A DNA stretch of 64,000 nt. Origin: Leptofilum sp965223525 (GTDB taxonomy: Bacteria > Chloroflexota > Anaerolineae > Promineifilales > Promineifilaceae). Both the position numbers and the translations under genes were made by a program. A model generated the notes under the pieces. It was not told where the DNA came from. It saw only the letters and a program-made list of their open reading frames with translations, and searched no databases. Each line of letters opens with the position of its first letter. The stretch's first letter is position 1. Location of the stretch: assembly GCF_965223525.1 (NCBI RefSeq), contig NZ_CBDCWX010000005.1:1798001-1862000 (forward strand), in the 5' to 3' direction. Of the stretch, positions 1 to 8,332 are shown piece by piece.

Positions 1-2
1 GG

Positions 3-158
3 CTGAACATTCATCCAGAATCTGTGCGCCGCCTGATCCGCCAGGGGAAGCTGCCAGCCATCAAATTTGGCAACAAATGGCTGGTAGAAAAAGCAACGCT
101 CGACCAGTACGCCAGTCGGTATGACCCACGGCCTGGTAACAAAGCGACCTTGTTTTAA
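3..158 (+). CDS. Helix-turn-helix DNA-binding protein, excisionase type (C-terminal part)
   Basis: The window opens inside this gene; the frame is open from base 3 to a TAA at 156-158 and gives 51 residues. The visible peptide reads HPESVRRLIRQGKLPAIKFG followed by a Trp-containing wing and a short basic tail. This is the recognition helix and wing of the MerR-like excisionase/HTH_17 family, where the phrase Arg-Gln-Gly-Lys-Leu-Pro-Ala is typical. The N-terminus is outside the window, so full length and any extra domain are unknown. It stands 95 bases before ftsZ in the same direction and could be a small regulator or the DNA-binding end of a larger protein. The family is clear; the role is not. 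Confidence 0.75.
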   Translation: MNIHPESVRRLIRQGKLPAIKFGNKWLVEKATLDQYASRYDPRPGNKATLF

Positions 159-253
159 CCGTTGAGAGCAGGGGGCAAACCCGGGAAGAGGCTATGTTTG
201 CCCTCTGCTTCTCAATTTTTTGATCTGTTAGCTGTTAGTAAGAGGGTATTCAC

Positions 254-1402
254 ATGCAAAGAGCGCCTGAGTTTGAAAATGTAGCCTGTATTCGCGTGGT
301 CGGTGTTGGTGGCGGTGGCTGTAACGCTGTTAACCGCATGATTCAAGAGGGCATCAATGGCGTAGATTTTGTCGCCGTTAATACAGACAATCAGGCGTTG
401 CTGCTTTCAGATGCTCCTGTGCGGGTTCGCATTGGCGAGAAGCTGACGCGGGGCTTGGGCGCAGGTGGGCACCCTGAGCAGGGTGAAAAAGCGGCCGAAG
501 AGTCTACCGAGGATTTGCACGAGGTGCTCACCGGCTCCGATATGGTGTTTATCACCGCTGGCATGGGTGGTGGTACGGGAACTGGTGCGGCTCCGGTTGT
601 GGCCAAGATTGCCCGTGAGCAGGGGGCTCTGACGATTGGTGTAGTGACACGGCCGTTTCTCTTTGAGGGAAGCAAGCGTGCCAACTCCGCCGAATCTGGC
701 ATCGAAAAGCTGAAAGAGCATGTAGACACCCTGATTGTGATTCCCAATGACCGCCTGCTGGAACTGACCGATCGGCGCGTTTCCCTGAAAGATTCCTTTA
801 AGATGGCCGATGACGTGCTGCGTCAGGGTATTCAAGGCATTAGCGAACTGATTACGGTGCCTGGCCTCATCAACCTGGACTTTGCCGATGTGAAGGCAAT
901 TATGTCGGAAGGTGGTGCGGCGTTGATGGCTGTGGGTCATGGTGAAGGTGAAGAGCGGGCGCGACTGGCGGCCGAGCAAGCAATTAGCTCGCGCCTGCTG
1001 GACGTGACTATTGACGGGGCACAGGGCATCTTGTTCAATGTTACTGGCGGGCCAAATATGAGCCTGTACGATGTGAACATAGCTGCGGCCATCATCCGCG
1101 AGACGGCTCACCCGGATGCCAACATGATCTTCGGTGCGGTGATTGACGAGAGCATGGGTGACGAGATGCGGATTACGGTTATCGCTACTGGCTTTGAGCG
1201 TACCATTTCCCGGCGACAGGTTTTGCAGCAGCAGTACGGCCGTAAAACCAGCCCGCCGACCCATCGTCCCCAAACAGAGGCCAGCGTGGCTGCTTCACGG
1301 CAGGTACCCGCCCGTGAAAAAGAAGAGCGGGAACTGGAACCGGTGCAGCCCAAATTTGCACCTAATAACTTGGAAATCCCGGCGTTCCTACGCCGTCGCT
1401 AA
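254..1402 (+). CDS. ftsZ: Cell division protein FtsZ
   Basis: Tubulin-like GTPase that polymerises into the cytokinetic Z ring at mid-cell. The 382-residue product has the usual family length. Visible signatures are the N-terminal nucleotide-binding GVGGGGCNAVNRM, the tubulin loop GGGTGTG at residues 105-111, and the T7 catalytic loop NLDFADVK at 207-214. After the core comes a short variable linker rich in Arg, Gln and Glu, then a conserved C-terminal peptide ending IPAFLRRR, which in other bacteria binds FtsA/ZipA/SepF-type partners. No ftsA, ftsQ or mur genes are adjacent, so this ftsZ is outside a classical dcw cluster here. The start follows a purine-rich AAGAGGG stretch. Two copies of the ACGGCCGT octamer fall in the gene. 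Identification is secure. Confidence 0.98.
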   Translation: MQRAPEFENVACIRVVGVGGGGCNAVNRMIQEGINGVDFVAVNTDNQALLLSDAPVRVRIGEKLTRGLGAGGHPEQGEKAAEESTEDLHEVLTGSDMVFITAGMGGGTGTGAAPVVAKIAREQGALTIGVVTRPFLFEGSKRANSAESGIEKLKEHVDTLIVIPNDRLLELTDRRVSLKDSFKMADDVLRQGIQGISELITVPGLINLDFADVKAIMSEGGAALMAVGHGEGEERARLAAEQAISSRLLDVTIDGAQGILFNVTGGPNMSLYDVNIAAAIIRETAHPDANMIFGAVIDESMGDEMRITVIATGFERTISRRQVLQQQYGRKTSPPTHRPQTEASVAASRQVPAREKEERELEPVQPKFAPNNLEIPAFLRRR

Positions 1403-1408
1403 TAAAAA

Positions 1409-1474
1409 GCCACAGAGGTCACAGAGAAATAAGAGATAAACTATCTTCTCAAAACTCTCTGTGACCTCTGTGGC
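1409..1474. repeat. Inverted repeat, CACAGAG family
   Basis: Two perfectly complementary 18-base arms (1409-1426 and 1457-1474) separated by 30 bases begin 6 bases after the ftsZ stop codon. Each arm consists of CACAGAGG/TCACAGAG-type units. Half copies of the same units occur at 1752-1770 and 18856-18875. It could act as a transcript-end hairpin for ftsZ, but there is no T tract after it, so a repeat element is the safer reading. Confidence 0.85.
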
Positions 1475-1484
1475 AAATTAAAAA

Positions 1485-1750
1485 TCTATCAACTCCGAGG
1501 AGTTGACAGTCCACAAAGCCGAACAGTGGCTTGGTGTGATTGTGTCGCCAACACCAATTACCGTGAGGTAATTGTTATGGGCAGTAATTGTTAGAGCAGG
1601 TATCGGACAACACCTAAACAGCAATTACTGTGCAGCGCTCCTTTTTGTTTTCGTTGGTGAAGTCCCTCATCCTATAACCTCACCAACAACATCCCCTCTG
1701 CACGCGCCCCCTGTTAATGCAGGACAGGGGGCGCACTTCTTTTTATTCAT
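1485..1750 (+). ncRNA. Candidate structured non-coding RNA with its own terminator
   Basis: No convincing protein gene lies between ftsZ and the opposing lipoprotein gene, yet this stretch holds a run of perfect short hairpins: TCAACTCC/GGAGTTGA at 1489-1506; CAATTACC-GTGA-GGTAATTG at 1555-1574, closed by a GNRA tetraloop; CAGTAATTG (1582-1590) with CAATTACTG (1622-1630); GTTGGTGA (1653-1660) with TCACCAAC (1680-1687); and a GC-rich terminator at 1704-1734. I did not recognise 6S, tmRNA, SRP or RNase P signatures. Alternatives are a cluster of intergenic repeat hairpins or a relic of a small transposable element. The structure is seen directly; expression and function are inferred. Confidence 0.5.
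1704..1747 (+). terminator. Rho-independent terminator
   Basis: A perfect 11-bp stem (GCGCCCCCTGT, 1704-1714, with ACAGGGGGCGC, 1724-1734) and a 9-base loop are followed by ACTTCTTTTTATT. It reads on the plus strand and closes whatever is transcribed from about 1.49 kb, or from ftsZ. Confidence 0.8.
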
Positions 1751-1751
1751 T

Positions 1752-1770
1752 AGCCACAGAGAACACAGAG
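1752..1770. repeat. Half copy of the CACAGAG repeat
   Basis: AGCCACAGAGAACACAGAG repeats the units of the inverted repeat at 1409-1474, without a second arm. Confidence 0.7.
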
Positions 1771-1822
1771 TATTTTGAGCCCAGCTTATTAACGCATTGC
1801 CCAAATTAGGAATAATCAAAGG

Positions 1823-1860
1823 TTTCGCAGATTTAAATTTTTCAATCTGCGAAATCTGCT
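1823..1860. repeat. Inverted repeat, AATCTGCGAAA family
   Basis: TTTCGCAGATT (1823-1833) and AATCTGCGAAA (1844-1854) form a perfect 11-bp stem, followed by a further TCTGC unit. It lies just beyond the stop codon of the minus-strand lipoprotein gene. A half copy, AAATCTGCGATTT, occurs at about 35536-35548. Confidence 0.8.
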
Positions 1861-1870
1861 GATCTAATTC

Positions 1871-3556
1871 TTAAGGTGTCCAAACATCAAAGACGGCCGT
1901 ATCCTCCCCAGTTTCCCCCACATCTTGCATATTTCCAGCCAAGTCTCCTGTGAAGAATTGCCAATAGCCGTTGTTGTTTACGGCCGTTACAAACGCCCCG
2001 TCCGTTAGCCACATTTGGCTCCCCACGCCGCCTGCAATTAGCACTTCTAGCGCGGGTTGCCCAATTTGGCCTATGCCCAGATAACCTGGGCCAGCGTACA
2101 AAAAGTGGGAACCAGTCTGGTTCCAGCCAGCAAATGTTAGCTGTTGGTTGTTGGCTGTCTTAACCAGTACTGGACTGTCACCGTCGCCATCTGCCACAAC
2201 CACAGATTGCTCATTGGCAGACCCTACAATAAGCTGTACATAGCCCAGATTGCCGCCCGATGTTGTCCAATCCAGCGGTGAGAACAGCGTGTTACCCAAC
2301 ACGGAGCCGATTTCCACGGCTGGGCCACTAACCGGAATTTGGTAGAGGGTAGCTTCTGCTTCGGCTGTCCACGGATCGGCATCGGCGATGGCTACGTACG
2401 CCTGGCTGCCGCTGGGCAGCCATTGGGCGGTTGGCACCCAGGCATATTCGCTGGCGGTGTTTACAAAGGGGAATTCAATCACCGTTTCGCGGTTGCTGCC
2501 GTCCAGGTTCACCCGCGTCACGCTTTCCGGATTGCCAAAAATGACGCGGCTGCCGTTTGGAGAAAGGGCAAAAGCGTGGCCGGCATCCCCCGCAGCAAAT
2601 TGTTCTGTTAGCGTACCGCTGGTGCTTACAAGCCATAAATCAGCTTGTGGGCCATAGCCGGGGGCTTCCAGAGGGATAACGGCCGTACTAAATGCAATTG
2701 TTTGGCTAGTTGGTAGCCAGGCAACTTCGTCAATTACGAGGGCAAGTCCTTCGCCAACTTCATTGGGCAGGTCGGTTGCTGTCACCAACGTTTGCGCCCC
2801 TCCTGCCAAAGAAACAAGACCCAAACGGCTGCTCTCGAACATCCCCGCCGTGAAGGCCACATATTGACCATCGGGGGAAACAAAGAGACGGTTCACATCG
2901 GCAACGGCCGTAAGCTGCACGGCTTCTCCGGCTGCTGTTGGCGGCGATTGGCTACTGTTTAGCGGTATTTGCCAGATGCCGTCTATGTCGCTGTACACAA
3001 TGTAGCTGCCTGGATCGCCGACTACGGCCGTATCCGCCGCAGGTTCTGAAGTAGCTGTCGCGGTTGGTACAGGGGTTGGTGTGGGGGGAACGGCCGCTAC
3101 AGGCACACCCTCGATGTTGCTGCCCAGCGTGTACTGCGACCCGCCAGAAACCCAACATTGCGGCGCAGAAATGTCGCTGGGGCAGGCCACCAGCCACCAG
3201 CCAGAGACTGGGTCTTGACCCAGCACCTGTGCCGTGGAGTTCTGCAAAAAGAAACCGAGTCGATCATAAACCACACCTGGCCCGGAGCGGATGTTGAGGT
3301 CTACCAGAATCGTTACGAATGGATTGCCATTGGCAACGGCCGTGCCATCCCCTGCATCACCGCCGGGCAGGGTGGCTGTGGGGGCAATGTCGGCAATGGG
3401 GGCTTCTTCGTTGGGAACGGCCGTGCCGTCCACCACCGTCACCGCAGGGGGCGGCACCGAGATGGCTGGTTCTGCCTCCCCCGCAAAAGCGTTGCAGGCC
3501 AGCGTTGCCAAAAAAAGAATGGAAATGAAGAACAATAAAGGATGTTGGCGCAACAT
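1871..3556 (-). CDS. Lipoprotein with SH3b domain and TolB-like beta-propeller
   Basis: A 561-residue predicted lipoprotein. The N-terminus is a hydrophobic signal peptide ending in the lipobox LATLAC (lipidated Cys21). An acidic Pro/Thr-rich spacer follows, then a bacterial SH3 domain at about residues 80-145 (LNIRSGPGVVYDRLG core), a second Pro/Thr linker of the VPPTPTPVPTAT type, and from about residue 190 to the end repeated WD40/TolB-like blades with phrases such as SPDGQYVAFTAG and SPNGSRVIFG. Such proteins sit on the outer face of the membrane and probably bind cell-wall or protein ligands. The start is well supported: AAGGAG lies 7 bases before the ATG. No enzymatic motif is visible and the neighbours give no specific hint. 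Many ACGGCCGT copies fall in this gene. Confidence 0.8.
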   Translation of the reverse strand: MLRQHPLLFFISILFLATLACNAFAGEAEPAISVPPPAVTVVDGTAVPNEEAPIADIAPTATLPGGDAGDGTAVANGNPFVTILVDLNIRSGPGVVYDRLGFFLQNSTAQVLGQDPVSGWWLVACPSDISAPQCWVSGGSQYTLGSNIEGVPVAAVPPTPTPVPTATATSEPAADTAVVGDPGSYIVYSDIDGIWQIPLNSSQSPPTAAGEAVQLTAVADVNRLFVSPDGQYVAFTAGMFESSRLGLVSLAGGAQTLVTATDLPNEVGEGLALVIDEVAWLPTSQTIAFSTAVIPLEAPGYGPQADLWLVSTSGTLTEQFAAGDAGHAFALSPNGSRVIFGNPESVTRVNLDGSNRETVIEFPFVNTASEYAWVPTAQWLPSGSQAYVAIADADPWTAEAEATLYQIPVSGPAVEIGSVLGNTLFSPLDWTTSGGNLGYVQLIVGSANEQSVVVADGDGDSPVLVKTANNQQLTFAGWNQTGSHFLYAGPGYLGIGQIGQPALEVLIAGGVGSQMWLTDGAFVTAVNNNGYWQFFTGDLAGNMQDVGETGEDTAVFDVWTP

Positions 3557-3702
3557 GCAGTCACTCCTTACAATAAATTTTTAGGATAAACCCAAACAGT
3601 TTACAATAGATTACGCTACGACGCGATCCAACTCTGCACGGGAACACAGCGGAATTTCTACGCAACCGCCCCGTTTGCGTCAATTTTGTGTGAAGAGGAA
3701 TC

Positions 3703-5013
3703 ATGAGCTTTCGGAAATTTTTAGGTCAGGCTGCCCAATCGGGTAATCTCATTGAAATTGAGAAGCCTGTCAATGTCAATTACGAGCTGGCCAACGTCGC
3801 CCATGCGTTGGAAGGACGCCCGGTGCTTTTCAACAATATTGTAGATTACCCCGATTGGCGCGTCTGCGCTGGGCCATGCTCAGATCGCAAATATTTCAGC
3901 ATGGATTTAGGTGTGCCCGTGCCAGACCTCATTGCCCATTTGGCGCAAGCCACACAAAACCCGCAAACGCCGCCACTGGTAGAAAGCGGTGCTTGCCAGG
4001 AAGTTGTTTTGGAGCAGTTTGATCTGAACGACTTGCCCATTTTGTTCCACTTGCCGCAAGATAGCGGGCATTACATCGCTAGCAACGTGGTTATTACCGA
4101 AGATCCGGAGCTGGGGCGAAATATGTGCTACCATCGCCTGCTGCGGTTGGATGAACGTCGCTTTACGGCGCGCATCATTGAGCGGCGCGGCACCTGGACG
4201 GCCATGCAAAAAGTGGATGGCGATCTGCCCATCGCCATTTGCATTGGCGTGTCGCAGGCGGTGCATTTGGCGGCGTCTATGTCGGCCGCACCGGAGGTGG
4301 ATGAGCTGGCAGTAGCTCACGCGCTGGCGCCCACGCCGCTGGTAAAGTGCATCACTAATAATTTGGCCGTGCCTGCGGATGCAGAAATTGTGCTAGAAGG
4401 GCGCATCACCAAGCAGCAAACGCAAGAAGGGCCGTTTATGGATCTGACGGAGACGATGGACATCACCCGCGACCAACCCATCATCGAGATTGATTTGATT
4501 ACGCACCGTCGCAATCCGATCTACCATGCGCTGCTGCCCGGTGGTTTGGAACACAAAATTTTGATGGGGATGCCCAAGGAGCCAACGATTTTTGCCGAGG
4601 TGAACAAGGTGACGCGCTGCACAGGGGTGGTGATTACGCCAGGGGGCAGCTCTTGGCTGCACGCAGTGGTGCAAATTGAGAAGGGTGGGGTGGAAGACGG
4701 CCGTCTGGCCATCGAAGCCGCCTTCAGAGGGCATGGGTCACTCAAGCACGTTTGGGTGGTAGATAGTGATGTAGATATTTACGACTCCGCTCAAATTGAG
4801 TGGGCGTTTGCTACCCGCTTCCAAGGGGATAAAGATATGATGCTGTTTGAAAACCAGCCTGGCAGCTCGCTCGACCCTTCCGGCATTCATGTGCCGGGGC
4901 AAAAAAGCCGCACCGCCAAGCTCGGCTTCGACTGTACGATTCCCTGGGGTGCAAATAGGGGTAAATTTACGCGGGGGGAATATGGGGCTGTTAATTTGGA
5001 TGATTATTTTTAA
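3703..5013 (+). CDS. UbiD-family prenyl-FMN-dependent decarboxylase
   Basis: A 436-residue cytosolic enzyme of the UbiD superfamily, which (de)carboxylates aromatic or unsaturated acids using prenylated FMN made by a UbiX partner. The family layout is visible: an N-terminal segment with SFRKFLGQA and the phrase NVNYELANVAHAL; a central flavin-reductase-like domain with RIIERRGTW; then EIVLEGRI and EGPFMDLTE, which carry the Arg/Glu/Glu-type catalytic residues and Mn/K-binding region. The C-terminal part has the FRGHGSLKHVWVVDSDVDI segment common to the family. No UbiX homologue is in the window, so the prenyl-FMN source is elsewhere. The substrate cannot be told from sequence: ubiquinone/menaquinone-type precursors and aromatic or aliphatic acids are all possible. 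The start follows AGAGGAATC. Confidence 0.9.
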   Translation: MSFRKFLGQAAQSGNLIEIEKPVNVNYELANVAHALEGRPVLFNNIVDYPDWRVCAGPCSDRKYFSMDLGVPVPDLIAHLAQATQNPQTPPLVESGACQEVVLEQFDLNDLPILFHLPQDSGHYIASNVVITEDPELGRNMCYHRLLRLDERRFTARIIERRGTWTAMQKVDGDLPIAICIGVSQAVHLAASMSAAPEVDELAVAHALAPTPLVKCITNNLAVPADAEIVLEGRITKQQTQEGPFMDLTETMDITRDQPIIEIDLITHRRNPIYHALLPGGLEHKILMGMPKEPTIFAEVNKVTRCTGVVITPGGSSWLHAVVQIEKGGVEDGRLAIEAAFRGHGSLKHVWVVDSDVDIYDSAQIEWAFATRFQGDKDMMLFENQPGSSLDPSGIHVPGQKSRTAKLGFDCTIPWGANRGKFTRGEYGAVNLDDYF

Positions 5014-5062
5014 TGGCTAGTGGCTGGTTGAACGTTCACGCCACTAGCCGCTAACCACCAGC
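5014..5062. repeat. Inverted repeat, GGCTAGTGG family
   Basis: GGCTAGTGG (5015-5023) pairs with CCACTAGCC (5041-5049), starting two bases after the UbiD-family stop codon. The arms are made of CTAGTGGCTGG-like units, in the same style as the other intergenic repeats in this window. Confidence 0.75.
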
Positions 5063-5083
5063 AATCAACTTTCAGGAGTGAAT

Positions 5084-6769
5084 ATGGACACGCTCGTCCT
5101 TACAGAACAATTACCCAAGCTCTTTTTTGCCGAAGAAGGTGGCCTGGTACAGCAGGAACTCAGCTTCATGGTGCTGCTCTTTATTGCGGCGATGGTGGCC
5201 ATTGTGGTGCGCCGCATCCGGCTGCCGTACACGGTGGCCCTGGTGCTGGTGGGGTTGGTGCTTTCCTTCTTCCCTAACTTTTTGGGCTTTACGGTCAGCT
5301 CTGACCTGATTTTGGCCATTCTGGTGCCGCCGCTCATTTTTGAGGCGACACTGCATATTCCCTGGCGTAAGCTAAAGAAAGATTTGCTGCCGGTGCTGCT
5401 GCTGGCGGTGGGCGGTACGCTGGTTGGTACGTTTTTAGTCGGTGGCTTGGTGGTGCAATTTTTAGGCATTTCGTGGGCGGCGGCGTTGGCTTTTGGTGCG
5501 CTCATTTCAGCCACAGACCCGGTGGCGGTGATTGCCTTCTTCCGCAGTTTGGGCGTGAGCAAGCGGCTGACTATTTTGGTGGAGGGCGAGAGCTTGTTCA
5601 ACGACGGCGTGGCCATCGTCATTTTTAATTTGGCGCTGGCGGCAGGCACGCTTTCTGGGTCGTTTGGGCTAGCCGAGGCGCTGCAGGAGTTTTTCATCGT
5701 GGCCTTTGGTGGCCTGGCGGTGGGGTTGGTGATGGGGTATGTGGTTTCTTACATCATCCTCAAAAATGTAGATGACCATCTGATCGAAACGGCGACCACG
5801 GTGGCATTGGCGTTTGGCTCGTTTGTGGTGGCGGAATCATTCGGGCAGTTTGTGGGCGTGGACGGGCTGCATTTTAGCGGCATCCTAGCGGTGGTGGCGG
5901 CTGGTTTGATGGTGGGCAATATTGGTCTGGAAAACACCTCGCCAACGACCAAGCTAACGCTGGACAATTTTTGGGAGTTCTTGAGCTTTGTGGTGAACTC
6001 GCTGGTCTTTTTGCTGATTGGCCTGGAGATTGAGCTGGCGCAGCTAACGCCGAACATCATTCCGATTATTGTGGCTGTGTTGGCGATTATTTTGAGCCGG
6101 GGGTTGATAATTTACCTGTTTAGCTGGATTTACGGCCGTTTCCAACCACGCAACCGCATTCCCTTCAAATTTCAGCATGTGATGTATTGGGGGGGCTTGC
6201 GTGGTGCTATCAGTTTGGCGCTGGCACTGTCCATCGAGAATGCTGTGTTTGGCTCTGATGTGGCCTTGGAATTGCGGGTGATGACCTTTGGCGTGGTGCT
6301 GTTTACGCTGCTGGTGCAGGGCATGACCATCGAAAAGTTGATTGATCGATTGAAGCTAGCCGACAAGCCGCCGCAGCGGGTGGAGCTGCAGCGACGACAA
6401 GCTACCCTCTTTGCCAAATGGGCGGGCAAGCATGAACTAGACCGCCTGCGTGAAAATGGTATCTTGTTTAAAGATATTTGGGAATCAATGGGGCAAGTGT
6501 ACGACGAAGAAATCTTGGATAAGAAAGCGGATTTACGTACGCATTTGCAAGATTTCCCTGAGCTGGAGCAGGAGATGTATTTGCAGGCGCGCGAAGATGC
6601 GCTGAATGCGGAGCGCAGCGCCATCGGCGAGGCGTCTCGGCGGGGGCTTATCGCGAATGAAGTGCATGATGAACTCATCATTGAGCTAAACAACCGCGTG
6701 GCGGCGTTGGAACTCATCAAGAAAAACAGGGGACTGGATGTAGAGAATAAGGAGGTGCATCATGGGTAG
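5084..6769 (+). CDS. Na+/H+ antiporter, CPA1/NhaP type
   Basis: A 561-residue membrane protein exchanging Na+ (or K+) for protons. About 12 hydrophobic segments occupy residues 20-415. The CPA1 signature is present: ATDPVAVIAFF in TM5 with the transport Asp, followed by ILVEGESLFNDG with the ND pair, and later a WGGLRGAISLALALS segment. A soluble, charged tail of about 150 residues follows, predicted helical and possibly coiled coil. The ATG at 5084 is preferred because AGGAG sits 5 bases upstream; an in-frame GTG at 5078 overlaps that site. The gene overlaps the following universal stress protein gene by 8 bases and the set continues into an MscS gene, suggesting a co-translated osmotic/pH unit. 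Ion specificity is not deducible. Confidence 0.92.
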   Translation: MDTLVLTEQLPKLFFAEEGGLVQQELSFMVLLFIAAMVAIVVRRIRLPYTVALVLVGLVLSFFPNFLGFTVSSDLILAILVPPLIFEATLHIPWRKLKKDLLPVLLLAVGGTLVGTFLVGGLVVQFLGISWAAALAFGALISATDPVAVIAFFRSLGVSKRLTILVEGESLFNDGVAIVIFNLALAAGTLSGSFGLAEALQEFFIVAFGGLAVGLVMGYVVSYIILKNVDDHLIETATTVALAFGSFVVAESFGQFVGVDGLHFSGILAVVAAGLMVGNIGLENTSPTTKLTLDNFWEFLSFVVNSLVFLLIGLEIELAQLTPNIIPIIVAVLAIILSRGLIIYLFSWIYGRFQPRNRIPFKFQHVMYWGGLRGAISLALALSIENAVFGSDVALELRVMTFGVVLFTLLVQGMTIEKLIDRLKLADKPPQRVELQRRQATLFAKWAGKHELDRLRENGILFKDIWESMGQVYDEEILDKKADLRTHLQDFPELEQEMYLQAREDALNAERSAIGEASRRGLIANEVHDELIIELNNRVAALELIKKNRGLDVENKEVHHG

Positions 6770-7232
6770 TATTGTGTGCGCCACGCGCGGTGGCGAAGGC
6801 AGTCGTGCTGCTCAGATGGCCGCGATTGAACGCGCCAAGACATTAGACAAGCCGCTCATCTTTTTGTATGTGGTGGATCCGCATAGCCTGGATGACGATA
6901 TTGATGCCAGCATGAAAGATGCGCTGTTCACGGAGCTGAACTGGATGGGGGAGACGCTATTGCGTATCGCCCAGAAGCGAGCAGACGCAGCCTATCTGGG
7001 CACAGAGGTTCGCATTCGCAAGGGCAAGGTGCGGGATGAGATTACGCGCTTTGTGAAGGATGCCCAAGCAGAGCTGTTGGTGCTGGGTGCACCGCGTGGC
7101 ACCACGGCCAACGTGTTTGGTGATGATGCAATTGAGCGGTTGGCAGAGTGGGTGGAGGCGCAAACGGCCGTCTCCGTAGAAATTGTTCGCCCAGATTATG
7201 TAAACAATGAAGGAGCACCAATCTCCCCATGA
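6762..7232 (+). CDS. Universal stress protein (UspA family)
   Basis: A 156-residue single-domain Usp protein. It begins IVCATRGGEGS, the first strand and phosphate-contact loop, contains FLYVVDPHSL after the second strand, and ends with LLVLGAPRGTTANVFGD, which resembles the ATP-binding G-2x-G-9x-G(S/T) segment in modified form. Usp proteins bind ATP or dimerise and often regulate transporters. The gene starts inside the antiporter gene (8-base overlap, with AAGGAGGTG upstream in the antiporter end) and its stop overlaps the MscS start as ATGA. This strict coupling at both ends suggests equimolar synthesis and a regulatory role for one or both transporters. That role is inferred from position only. 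Confidence 0.88.
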   Translation: MGSIVCATRGGEGSRAAQMAAIERAKTLDKPLIFLYVVDPHSLDDDIDASMKDALFTELNWMGETLLRIAQKRADAAYLGTEVRIRKGKVRDEITRFVKDAQAELLVLGAPRGTTANVFGDDAIERLAEWVEAQTAVSVEIVRPDYVNNEGAPISP

Positions 7233-8272
7233 TTGAAGAAATCAACCAAGCCTTCACCAATTTTTTGGCTAACTTCAATATTGATCTGACGAACCCTATT
7301 CAGCGAAACTTGCTGGTGACCATCCTCATTCTCATTGTGCTGGGCGTGGTGCGCTGGTTGGCCACTCGGCTCATTGACCGCCGCTACGCCAACAGTCCCC
7401 GTACCTTGTACAATTTGAGAAAAACGGTGGAGTACGCCTCGGTGGTGCTGGGTGTTTTGCTGGTGGGGCGGCTCTGGCTGGAGGGAGTTGGCACACTTGT
7501 TACCTACCTCGGTTTGTTGTCGGCAGGTATTGCTATTGCGCTGCAAGATTTAATTGTGGCCTTGGCTGGCTGGGTTTTTATTGTGTGGCGACGGCCGTTT
7601 GTGGTGGGTGATCGCATCGAAATTGACGGGCAGCTAGGGGACGTGATTGATATCCGACTCTTCTCGTTTAGCATGTTAGAAATCGGCCGTCGCATCAACG
7701 CAGAGCAAAGCACGGGCCGCATCATCCACGTGCCCAACGGCAAAATCTTCTCCGAAGTGCTCAACAACATGCACCAGGGCTTCCCCTTCATCTGGAACGA
7801 AATCCCTGTGATGGTTACCTTTGAAAGTGACTGGGAGAAAGCCAAAGCGATTCTTGTTAACATCATCAACGATTTGGCGCCAGATGTTTCTGAGGCCGTG
7901 CGCCGTGCCCGTCGCTCCGGGCAGCGATTTGTCATCAGCTATTCCAACGTCTCACCTACCGTTTACACTAGCGTCGCCGACAGCGGCGTGGTGCTAACCA
8001 TGCGCTACATGGTAGACCCCCGCAAGCGGCGCGGCAGCGAGCAAGACATCTGGGAAGCGATTTTGCGTGCCTTTAAGCATCATTGGAACATTGATTTTGC
8101 CTATCCCACCCAGCGCGAATATCTGCACTTTGAGGAAGGCAAAAAGCCGCCTGACCCTCAAGAAATGACCACCGTGGTGGCAGATCGCAAAAAGCTCCAG
8201 CGGGAAACTGGCTACCTGCCCACCACACCCAGAGACCAAAGAGAATCCAAAGACCAAAGAGGGAAAGACTAA
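7229..8272 (+). CDS. MscS-type mechanosensitive channel
   Basis: A 347-residue small-conductance mechanosensitive channel. Three hydrophobic segments are visible at about residues 25-40, 65-90 and 93-125. The last is the pore-lining Gly/Ala-rich helix (LLSAGIAIALQDLIVALAG), followed directly by the beta domain signature RPFVVGDRIEIDG and then the mixed alpha/beta vestibule. It opens on membrane tension to release solutes during hypo-osmotic shock. Translation starts within the Usp stop (ATGA). The last 14 or so residues (RDQRESKDQRGKD region) are encoded by tandem CAAAGA-like DNA units that continue past the stop codon, so the natural C-terminus may once have been shorter. Confidence 0.92.
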   Translation: MIEEINQAFTNFLANFNIDLTNPIQRNLLVTILILIVLGVVRWLATRLIDRRYANSPRTLYNLRKTVEYASVVLGVLLVGRLWLEGVGTLVTYLGLLSAGIAIALQDLIVALAGWVFIVWRRPFVVGDRIEIDGQLGDVIDIRLFSFSMLEIGRRINAEQSTGRIIHVPNGKIFSEVLNNMHQGFPFIWNEIPVMVTFESDWEKAKAILVNIINDLAPDVSEAVRRARRSGQRFVISYSNVSPTVYTSVADSGVVLTMRYMVDPRKRRGSEQDIWEAILRAFKHHWNIDFAYPTQREYLHFEEGKKPPDPQEMTTVVADRKKLQRETGYLPTTPRDQRESKDQRGKD

Positions 8273-8300
8273 AGAGAGTAAGACCAAAGAGAGTAAGAAA
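8231..8300 (+). repeat. Tandem CAAAGA/AAAGAGAGTAA direct repeats
   Basis: Purine-rich tandem units span the end of the MscS gene and the gap after it. The clearest pair is two adjacent 15-base units at 8267-8281 and 8282-8296 (GACYAAAGAGAGTAA), differing at one base. The units encode the charged tail of the MscS protein and its stop codon. Confidence 0.75.
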
Positions 8301-8332
8301 ACCATTTGGATTTCTCACTAAAAGAGTAGCTA

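Noticed and set aside
3..158. Excisionase-like protein as evidence for a prophage or integrative element
   Set aside because: No integrase, attachment repeat or phage gene is visible; HTH_17 proteins are also common as ordinary regulators.
1572..1778. Small plus-strand open frame downstream of ftsZ
   Set aside because: It runs through the hairpins and the terminator, has no ribosome-binding site and no protein-like character.
8231..8300. Short direct repeats that might suggest a CRISPR or origin iterons
   Set aside because: Units are contiguous, purine-rich and lack spacers; they partly encode the MscS tail. No cas or dnaA gene is near.
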